From assembly GCA_021732385.1 (NCBI GenBank), contig JAKFVA010000011.1:22926-86925 (forward strand): a stretch of 64,000 nucleotides of DNA, read 5' to 3'. This DNA comes from Burkholderiales bacterium. GTDB taxonomy: Bacteria; Pseudomonadota; Gammaproteobacteria; Burkholderiales; Burkholderiaceae_C. The position numbers were made by a program, and so were the translations under genes. A model generated the notes under the pieces. The model saw nothing but the letters and a program-made list of their open reading frames with translations. It was not told the origin of the DNA and searched no databases. Below, in pieces: positions 28,656 through 35,746 of the stretch (the first letter of the stretch is position 1; each line of letters opens with the position of its first letter).

Positions 28656-30343
28656 GTTCCGGTCAGAGCGCATATCCCAATCATCTAGACTGCGGCGTGC
28701 CGTCATGGTGCGGTTCTGCCAGTTCCGGTCAGAGCGCATATCCCAATCATCTAGACTTACAGTTATTGAAACCAGTCCAAGGCGCGCGTTCCGGTCAGAG
28801 CGCATATCCCAATCATCTAGACTCTGCTGCGCTATTTGCTCTTTGCTACCGCCGTTCCGGTCAGAGCGCATATCCCAATCATCTAGACTCGCTTGGCATC
28901 ACGCCTCAATTCCTCGGTAGTTCCGGTCAGAGCGCATATCCCAATCATCTAGACTTTGGCCGCAAAGCCTGCGTAGCTTGCGCTTGTTCCGGTCAGAGCG
29001 CATATCCCAATCATCTAGACTGTAGAACACACCTATGTGCCCTGCCTGCTGGTTCCGGTCAGAGCGCATATCCCAATCATCTAGACTAGCAATGCCAATT
29101 GGTGGCGGCGCGTGCTGGTTCCGGTCAGAGCGCATATCCCAATCATCTAGACTGAAACTCGACCGATCTCACATACGACGGCTGTTCCGGTCAGAGCGCA
29201 TATCCCAATCATCTAGACTGGTGCAGTTGGTGGCAATCGGCGCGGCCTAGTTCCGGTCAGAGCGCATATCCCAATCATCTAGACTTGTACGTGGCTACGC
29301 TGAGACATTCAAGTTGTTCCGGTCAGAGCGCATATCCCAATCATCTAGACTCTTTCAGGCTACGAGTCCGAGATCTACGCCGTTCCGGTCAGAGCGCATA
29401 TCCCAATCATCTAGACTAAATAAAAAGCATAAAGCGAGCGATGGTAAGTTCCGGTCAGAGCGCATATCCCAATCATCTAGACTCCGATGTCTCCTGAAAT
29501 GCAGCTACACATGGTTCCGGTCAGAGCGCATATCCCAATCATCTAGACTTAAACGCCATGGCCCGAGAAAAAAGCCGCGGTTCCGGTCAGAGCGCATATC
29601 CCAATCATCTAGACTGTAGCGCGCCAGCGCATGCGAGAACTGCGCGTTCCGGTCAGAGCGCATATCCCAATCATCTAGACTAGGTCGTCGGGCATTGCGG
29701 CCCATGCACCCGTTCCGGTCAGAGCGCATATCCCAATCATCTAGACTGCCGGTGGCGGTGCAGCGCAGCCATATCCTGTTCCGGTCAGAGCGCATATCCC
29801 AATCATCTAGACTGTCTTCAATCACAGCCTTGCGCCCGCCAATGTTCCGGTCAGAGCGCATATCCCAATCATCTAGACTGCGCAAATCGCGCCCAGCCGC
29901 ACCAACCCGGTTCCGGTCAGAGCGCATATCCCAATCATCTAGACTGAGGCCACCATAGTCAACTACATGGGTTTGGTTCCGGTCAGAGCGCATATCCCAA
30001 TCATCTAGACTCGACGTTGACCGGCTCGACGCCAAATACAACGTTCCGGTCAGAGCGCATATCCCAATCATCTAGACTAAAAGCTGGCAGCGCCACTGTG
30101 GCACGCGGGTTCCGGTCAGAGCGCATATCCCAATCATCTAGACTAAAAGCTGGCAGCGCCACTGTGGCACGCGGGTTCCGGTCAGAGCGCATATCCCAAT
30201 CATCTAGACTCACAGACCCCAAGCTGAGCCAGATCAGAAAGTTCCGGTCAGAGCGCATATCCCAATCATCTAGACTTTGAAGATGATGGAACGGTCGTTA
30301 GAACGGTGTTCCGGTCAGAGCGCATATCCCAATCATCTAGACT
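28656..30343 (+). CRISPR. type II-C CRISPR array, 26 repeats and 25 spacers
   Basis: Repeats are 36 bp, begin GTTCCGGTCAGAGCGCATAT and end CAATCATCTAGACT; all 26 look identical. Spacers are 30 bp, except numbers 21 (30012-30042) and 25 (30277-30307), which are 31 bp. Spacers 22 and 23 (30079-30108, 30145-30174) are identical. The plus strand is the crRNA strand: the tracrRNA anti-repeat pairs with the plus-strand repeat, the repeat starts with GTT as usual for type II, and a terminator for plus-strand transcription follows the last repeat. No AT-rich leader is visible at either end. The array converges on the cas genes, as in Neisseria type II-C loci. Confidence 0.98.
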
Positions 30344-30356
30344 AGGTCTGCGGTAA

Positions 30357-30381
30357 CCCCTTGATTCGTCAAGGGGTTTTT
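30357..30381 (+). terminator. terminator of the CRISPR transcript
   Basis: A perfect 8-bp stem (CCCCTTGA and TCAAGGGG) with a TTCG tetraloop is followed by five Ts, 13 bp after the last repeat. It works only for plus-strand transcription and so supports that direction for the pre-crRNA. Confidence 0.88.
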
Positions 30382-30414
30382 CGCTTCTGGCATCTTGAAA
30401 ATCATGGCGCTCAA

Positions 30415-30741
30415 TTAAAAAAGATCAAACTGGTCTGGCGCTTTATTCGGTAGTTGTTTGGTTTTTCCACGAAAAGTAATGATGCGTTCGTACTGCTTGT
30501 CGGTGAATTGAAGGATATTGACTTTGCCGCCCTGGGGCAAAGCATCTTCCACCCGTTTACCGTAGGTGTCAATTTGCGCCTGACTGGTGCAAAACCGCAT
30601 ATAAACCGAAAACTGCGACATCTCAAAGCCCATGTCTAGCAGCGCGTTGCGAAAATCGGTTGCTGCCTTGCGCTCAGGCTTTTCCACTACGGGTAAATCA
30701 AACATGACGACAACCCACATCAATCGATATCCCGAGAGCAT
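30415..30741 (-). CDS. cas2: CRISPR-associated endonuclease Cas2
   Basis: The 108-residue ferredoxin-fold protein has the first strand WVVVMFDLPV with its Asp, as in Cas2 of type II systems, then FEMSQFSVYMRFC and GKVNILQFTDKQYERIITF. With Cas1 it forms the spacer integration complex. It starts two bases after the cas1 stop, so it is in one operon with cas9 and cas1. An internal Met (residue 8) is an alternative start. Confidence 0.94.
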   Translation of the reverse strand: MLSGYRLMWVVVMFDLPVVEKPERKAATDFRNALLDMGFEMSQFSVYMRFCTSQAQIDTYGKRVEDALPQGGKVNILQFTDKQYERIITFRGKTKQLPNKAPDQFDLF

Positions 30742-30743
30742 TG

Positions 30744-31673
30744 TTATTCGTCATTTAGCGCTGCCGCCAGCGCTAGAGGTAAGCCGGGCAAAGGCAAGTC
30801 GAGTTTGCCGCGTTCTCCCAGATAGACTTGTGCCAGTGACGTAGCCAGTTTTTGTGCGCACACCAGCACTGGTGTTGCGCCCGAGTCGGTTTGCATGTCG
30901 TCATACAGCGTCCGAACCAGAGCACGCTTGGTTTCGGCGGTAATTTGTGCCTCGCCATTGCGTTTAAGCTGCCAGACTTTCAAGTCCACCACAGGGCGAA
31001 AAGGTTCCATCAAGTCATCGACCAGGCGCATAGGATTGTTTTCGTTGCTGTGGTGCAGCCCTAAGGTGGGGTGCAAACCTGCTGCAACCACGGCACGTGC
31101 GGTGGCGGCGCGCAGCACGGTGTAGCCGTAGTTCAGCATGGCATTGACGCCGCCTGCGTCCTGGTCACGCCTAAAGTCGCTGCCAAACAGCAGACCCCAG
31201 TAGCGGCGTGCGCCCTGCGCTTCCAAGTTCTCCGGGTCGCCAGAACGCACTTTGCTGACAAGGGCAGTCAAGGGTGCCGTAGGAGCACCAGCAGCTTCTA
31301 ACGCTGCGGCTTGCTGCTCCAGCTTCGCGCGAACTACTTCGGCCCACAAGCGTTTGAGGATGGGCTTACTCGCAGCAATTTGCGCATCAAAGCGTTTGGC
31401 TTGATGATAGTTACCATCAATAGGTAACAGCATGCCAACTACATTGTGGTTGGCCGCACAAAGCACAAACGGTGCGCCGCGCTCTGCCAGCGTGATAAGC
31501 AAATTGTTGGTGTAACTCAAGCCATGCGCGTTAGCGATGACTGCTGCTACGTCGTCTAGAGGAATTTGGCCGAGCTCCTTGCGTTCGCCCTCGGTGTCTT
31601 GTACCACCATGAAGCCGCGCGACATAAATAAATGCCGCCGGTCGTCTGCGATTTCGACGATTCGGCCGATCAT
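30744..31673 (-). CDS. cas1: CRISPR-associated integrase Cas1 (type II)
   Basis: This 309-residue protein has the catalytic residues visible: Glu151 in NLEAQGAR, His207/208 in LGLHHSNENN and Asp220 in LVDDLMEPFRP. The N-terminal beta-rich domain (MIGRIVEIADDRRHLFMSRG) is typical of the short type II form. It inserts new spacers with Cas2. It lies five bases after cas9, on the same strand, with no csn2 or cas4 nearby, which defines the locus as subtype II-C. Confidence 0.96.
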   Translation of the reverse strand: MIGRIVEIADDRRHLFMSRGFMVVQDTEGERKELGQIPLDDVAAVIANAHGLSYTNNLLITLAERGAPFVLCAANHNVVGMLLPIDGNYHQAKRFDAQIAASKPILKRLWAEVVRAKLEQQAAALEAAGAPTAPLTALVSKVRSGDPENLEAQGARRYWGLLFGSDFRRDQDAGGVNAMLNYGYTVLRAATARAVVAAGLHPTLGLHHSNENNPMRLVDDLMEPFRPVVDLKVWQLKRNGEAQITAETKRALVRTLYDDMQTDSGATPVLVCAQKLATSLAQVYLGERGKLDLPLPGLPLALAAALNDE

Positions 31674-31678
31674 GAAGG

Positions 31679-34600
31679 TTAATCCTTGAAACCCGGGTCG
31701 CGAAGATCTCCAATAGCGGAGATGCCGATATGTCGTGCCTGGGCCTTTTGTAAAGAGCCTGCCGTCTTAAAAAGATAGCGTATTTCTTTACTTCGAGCCC
31801 GGGAGTCCACGTTTGCTTCTGAGAGATCAATGAACGCTAATGTGCCTTGAATATTTGTATACACAAGCCGAACCGTGCGAATCAAATCATCAGATAACAA
31901 ACGAACAACATCACCAATCATTAGCCTCATGACAAGTGATTTCCCTGCCAAACTTATCTTAGTGTTGCGTAGTGCTTGCCAACCTTGAGCCTCCCCGTGT
32001 GAGCGGATGAGTTGATAAGTTTCAAATGTTGAAATAGTGCTTCCACACCATTTACCTTTGTCGTCCCTCCAAATTTCAACGCAATAGTTGCTGCCACCCA
32101 CATAACCTTTGTAGGCTTTGGGTTGGCCGTGTTCATCGACGCCATGCCGCTCTAGGTTGCGTGTGCTGTTGATCTCTACCAAGGTTTTATTTTTGTATTC
32201 ACGCTGGCGTGGCCCACCGTCTTCTGGTCGGACGCGTCGTGTTCCTACGCCCACATCATGCAATCCCCAAGCGGTTTCCTCATGCATGGCACCTTGGTAT
32301 CCGTGGTCAGGCTTGTGACTAACAATAATGTGCTTCAACCCGCGTTCCACTTGCTCACGGTAGTTCGGCCAGGGTAATGGCATTTCTTCTACCAAGCGGT
32401 CTAATTGCATCTCCCGTGCATTAGCGCTGGCCTTGGAAAAACGTTGCAATAAGCCTTGATCTGTAATGCCAATCACTGCAGCATCCAGCGCGTGGTGTCT
32501 GTGATCGTTGCGGTTTTTGGTGCTGTTGCCAGATAACAGTTGGTTCAATCCGAATTTGCCTCGCAGCATGGCCGTCATTCGCCCCGGAATAGCGCGCACT
32601 TTGTTTGGCGGGCAGACCAGTGATAAATATTCCTTGGCTATGCGCGACAAGTAGGCTGTATCGTTCAGCGCACGCGCCAAAAAGTCTTTGTCTTCTTTGA
32701 GCCAGCGCTGATAACCATCTGGTGCAAAGCGTTTGGCTTTTTCTTTGGGCATCAAGCTTGCGCGTGCCAACATAGCTTCGTAGTCATAGCCCGGTATAGC
32801 CAGCTTGCCAAATGCATCGAATGGGGTACGGTTACCTTTGTCACGATTTGCGCGCCGCATGACCACGGTTTTGTTGTTAAGGCTGTCATCCAGCGTCATC
32901 GAATACGGCAGAATGTGCTCAATTTCCACTGCGCTAGACAGTAACCGTTCAATGCTGATCTGCTCGCCGGTGTAAGGACATTGCCTGTCGGCCACGTTTT
33001 TGGCATTTAGCTCGACCCAAAGCTGCATTTTTTGTGACAGTTCGCGGCGCTTGGCGCGGTCTAGGTTGGCAGGGGTGATACCGATTACTCCACAAGCCTC
33101 CGCGACTTGCTTGTCGTTCAGGTCTTGTTTTATTTTTTGTTCACGCTGTATTTCAAGCTTGCGCTCACGGCTGTATTTCAGGTCGCGAGTCACCTCGACA
33201 ATCACTTCGCTTGGATGTCCATAGCGCTTGATAAGTGCGTTAACCACTTTGCGCAATTCATTCAAACCAATATGAACGGTTGGGTTGGCGATCTTGCCAA
33301 AACGCTCCTCGTCGCTGCGCGGGTTGTCTTTGGCAAAAGCCACATGGCGGCGCAGCGGGTCACCATAGTAGGGTAGGGCGTCCATGATCTCGCCAGTTTC
33401 CTGCGAATGCGACAACGCGCTATGGCTGTCAAATCCTGCGTTTTTAACGGCTTCGGAATACACAACCACGGCTTTTGCTAGCTCAGGCAGCACACGATCA
33501 AGCGCTGCCCGACTCAAGCTGCCATAACCTTCAGGTAGCCCGGCATTGGCAATATTCTCTGCCGTGGCTTCGTCGATACCACTAGTTGCTTGCAACCAGG
33601 AAACCAAGGCAGATTCACTGGCTTCGCTCAGCAGTTTGTCAACGATTGCATCTTGTAAGGACAATGCAAAAGTGGGCCACTTCTCGCCAAAATAACTGTC
33701 CCTACTCAATGTGGCGGTGGTGGCATTGCCTTTGAGACGGTCGCGTTTAACGTCTTCTAGATTGAATCGTGTGGTGCCGGGCAGCTTGAGTGCCTTGAGC
33801 ATGGCCGTAAAACGAACCTCACCTTGACGCTCCAGCAGCGCAGCAATCTTGTCGCGTTGTTCCAAGCTCAGCGGGACTTCCCGAAGATCCACAGTCAACA
33901 AGCGCAGATTGTTGAGTTCTTGGTAAATCCTAAAACGCTGTGTACTTGGCAAAGCCAGTGGTGCGCGCTCCTCCTCAAACAGCAAAGTACAGCGCCCAGG
34001 TCGAACGGGTTTGAGCGGGCGTTGATGAAGCAAGATATCTTTAAGTTCATTCCTAGCCGCGTTGTTGAACAAGCCAGGGTTCAGGCTGCTTTGCTTGCTC
34101 CACAGGGCATCAAACTCATGCTCGATCATGGCGCGATCAGCATAAAAGTCGTAAGCCTTCTCTTTTTGTGTTTTGCCGCGCAGACGTGCACGAACGCTGA
34201 GCCGTGCTTCATGCCGCTTGGCCAGCCATTCGCCCAGCGTCAGGCAATTTTCCTGTGCCAGTTTTTCACGCAGATCTTTAATGGCTTTCTTTAGTGCGCC
34301 ACTGTCGTTGTCCTTTTTATCGGTTTTTCGGTTGCTTAAAAAGCCGCGTCGTTGGTTGATGTGGAACAGCGCCCGAGCAAATTCCGCACCTGTCAGTGCC
34401 TCATGCAGTCCTTTTTTGCGCAGTGCGTAAGGGTTCATGCCCACAAGCGTTTTGCATTGCGCTTTGTCCTGCGGAAAAAATTCCAGGCGCGTGAGTGCTG
34501 TAAGCATGCGTGCTTTTCGCTTTAGCAACCGATCGCGGCGACGGCGCATCTGCCGTGCGCCACGTCTGGTAACGGCCAGCGACGAGCCATCTTTTGGGTT

Positions 34601-34738
34601 TCGTCCATCTGGGAAAATGCGCACACCCATTCGAATGATGGCTACAGGTTCTGCAGATGCGTTTAGTCGAATCAAGCACCAGCCAATGGAGGTGGTGCCA
34701 ATATCGAGTGCCAAGCGGTAAAGCATTTTGGGCAGCAT
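31679..34738 (-). CDS. cas9: compact type II-C Cas9 nuclease, 1019 residues
   Basis: RNA-guided DNA endonuclease. RuvC-I has Asp12 (LALDIGTTSIGW); an Arg-rich bridge helix spans about 58-80 (RRGARQMRRRRDRLLKRKAR); a short REC lobe runs to about 480; RuvC-II has Glu515 (VIVEVTRDL); the HNH domain has His608 (VEIEHILPYS) and Asn631, 23 residues apart as in known Cas9s; RuvC-III has His749 and Asp752 (DHRHHALDAAVIG); the remainder is the WED/PAM-interacting region. All key residues are present, so it should be active. The length is between those of Campylobacter jejuni and Neisseria Cas9. I start at ATG 34738, because the longer frame from 34840 would run across the tracrRNA anti-repeat. Confidence 0.97.
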   Translation of the reverse strand: MLPKMLYRLALDIGTTSIGWCLIRLNASAEPVAIIRMGVRIFPDGRNPKDGSSLAVTRRGARQMRRRRDRLLKRKARMLTALTRLEFFPQDKAQCKTLVGMNPYALRKKGLHEALTGAEFARALFHINQRRGFLSNRKTDKKDNDSGALKKAIKDLREKLAQENCLTLGEWLAKRHEARLSVRARLRGKTQKEKAYDFYADRAMIEHEFDALWSKQSSLNPGLFNNAARNELKDILLHQRPLKPVRPGRCTLLFEEERAPLALPSTQRFRIYQELNNLRLLTVDLREVPLSLEQRDKIAALLERQGEVRFTAMLKALKLPGTTRFNLEDVKRDRLKGNATTATLSRDSYFGEKWPTFALSLQDAIVDKLLSEASESALVSWLQATSGIDEATAENIANAGLPEGYGSLSRAALDRVLPELAKAVVVYSEAVKNAGFDSHSALSHSQETGEIMDALPYYGDPLRRHVAFAKDNPRSDEERFGKIANPTVHIGLNELRKVVNALIKRYGHPSEVIVEVTRDLKYSRERKLEIQREQKIKQDLNDKQVAEACGVIGITPANLDRAKRRELSQKMQLWVELNAKNVADRQCPYTGEQISIERLLSSAVEIEHILPYSMTLDDSLNNKTVVMRRANRDKGNRTPFDAFGKLAIPGYDYEAMLARASLMPKEKAKRFAPDGYQRWLKEDKDFLARALNDTAYLSRIAKEYLSLVCPPNKVRAIPGRMTAMLRGKFGLNQLLSGNSTKNRNDHRHHALDAAVIGITDQGLLQRFSKASANAREMQLDRLVEEMPLPWPNYREQVERGLKHIIVSHKPDHGYQGAMHEETAWGLHDVGVGTRRVRPEDGGPRQREYKNKTLVEINSTRNLERHGVDEHGQPKAYKGYVGGSNYCVEIWRDDKGKWCGSTISTFETYQLIRSHGEAQGWQALRNTKISLAGKSLVMRLMIGDVVRLLSDDLIRTVRLVYTNIQGTLAFIDLSEANVDSRARSKEIRYLFKTAGSLQKAQARHIGISAIGDLRDPGFKD

Positions 34739-34768
34739 GTCATCGTCCTTACTTGTTGTATCAAGACC

Positions 34769-34797
34769 TTGATTTTTGTTAACGCAAGCGTTACAGT
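34769..34797 (+). promoter_or_regulatory. predicted tracrRNA promoter
   Basis: TTGATT (34769-34774), a 17-bp spacer and TACAGT (34792-34797) fit a sigma-70 promoter, four of six bases in each box. Transcription would start near 34803-34805, just before the anti-repeat. It is divergent from cas9, whose start is 31 bp away. Confidence 0.6.
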
Positions 34798-34803
34798 AAG
34801 CAT

Positions 34804-34891
34804 ACCTAGTGATTGGGATATGCGCTCTGTCCGCTAACAAGCTGAAAGATGCACCAAATGGAAGGCCGCTACATGCGGCCTTCGCCTTTTT
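34804..34891 (+). ncRNA. tracrRNA of the type II-C system (about 88 nt)
   Basis: Bases 34810-34829 are an exact 20-nt complement of the CRISPR repeat. Pairing extends to CTAG at 34806-34809 and, past a small bulge, to CCG and AAC (34831-34838), which face the repeat's 5' end (GTT...CGG). A tail of about 22 nt follows, then a perfect 9-bp hairpin (GAAGGCCGC, loop TACAT, GCGGCCTTC; 34861-34883) and five Ts (34887-34891). This order of anti-repeat, linker and terminator is that of a tracrRNA, which guides RNase III processing and loads crRNA into Cas9. The 5' end is predicted from the promoter only. Confidence 0.9.
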
Positions 34892-35106
34892 ACAAACTAA
34901 AATTAGTAGCGTTCAAGATTTGGAAAAATTTGGGTGCTTCGACGCGGTGTGCCAGGTTTGTTGATCGTTTTTAGGGAATTCCCTTACGGATTCAAAGCCT
35001 GCAAGATTGCTTGGGCTTTGACACGCAATTACATCTACGCTTGCGCTCGCGCCGTATAGCTCCCAGCCGCTGCATTTTTAGCGGTTGAACTATTTGGAGT
35101 TTCCCT

Positions 35107-35658
35107 ATGTTTTCCAAGAAAATTGTTACCTTGGGCGTTGCCCTGGCTTTGTCTGCTGTGTCGGTAGCTGCTTTGGCCCAAGTCATGGTTGGTGGCGCGC
35201 CCATGTTGGCTACCAAGGACATTATTGACAACGCTGTCAATTCCAAAGACCACACCACCCTGGTTGCTGCTGTCAAAGCCGCAAGCCTGGTGGACACGCT
35301 GAAAAGCGCCGGTCCTTTCACCGTGTTCGCACCCACCAACGCCGCCTTTGCTGCTCTGCCCGCTGGCACGGTCGACACCCTGCTCAAGCCCGAGAACAAG
35401 GCCACCTTGAGCGGCATCCTCACCTACCACGTGGTGGCTGGCAAGGTTGACGCAGCCGCGCTGACCAAGCTGATTACCGATGGCAAAGGCTCTGCCACGC
35501 TGAAAACCGTGGCCGGTGGTTCGCTGGTGGCCAAGGCTGCAGGCGGCAAAGTCACCGTGACCGACGAAAAAGGCGGCGCTGCCACCGTGACCATTGCCGA
35601 TGTGTATCAGTCCAACGGCGTCATTCACGTGGTCGACAAAGTGTTGTTGCCCAAGTAA
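35107..35658 (+). CDS. secreted fasciclin (FAS1) domain protein
   Basis: This 183-residue protein has a signal peptide (MFSKKIVTLGVALALSAVSV, cut near ALAQ) and one FAS1 domain (GPFTVFAPTNAAFAALPAGT; ILTYHVVAGKVDAAALTKLI; NGVIHVVDKVLLPK). FAS1 domains mediate adhesion or matrix interactions, or act in polymer binding. The gene stands alone after the CRISPR locus and is closed by a strong terminator. The roughly 200 bp upstream (34892-35106) contain no gene that I can support. Confidence 0.88.
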   Translation: MFSKKIVTLGVALALSAVSVAALAQVMVGGAPMLATKDIIDNAVNSKDHTTLVAAVKAASLVDTLKSAGPFTVFAPTNAAFAALPAGTVDTLLKPENKATLSGILTYHVVAGKVDAAALTKLITDGKGSATLKTVAGGSLVAKAAGGKVTVTDEKGGAATVTIADVYQSNGVIHVVDKVLLPK

Positions 35659-35700
35659 GTGGATTTTTGCACCCCTTCCAAGTGGTGCAAATGCAAAAAA

Positions 35701-35731
35701 GCCCGTGGCAGTTATGCCATGGGCTTTTTTT
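35701..35731. terminator. terminator between the FAS1 and oligomer hydrolase genes
   Basis: A 10-bp stem (GCCCGTGGCA and TGCCATGGGC, one G-U pair) with a GTTA loop is preceded by six As and followed by seven Ts. It can serve both convergent genes. Confidence 0.9.
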
Positions 35732-35746
35732 ATACGCCTTGTAGGC

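Noticed and set aside
28633..30280. Open frames on both strands with repeated FRSERISQSSRL or SLDDWDMRSDRN units
   Set aside because: They are translations of the CRISPR repeats, whose 66-bp period is a multiple of three. They are not genes.
34739..34840. N-terminal extension of Cas9 to 1053 residues
   Set aside because: The extra 34 codons run across the tracrRNA anti-repeat and promoter; RuvC-I begins directly after ATG 34738, as in other Cas9 proteins.
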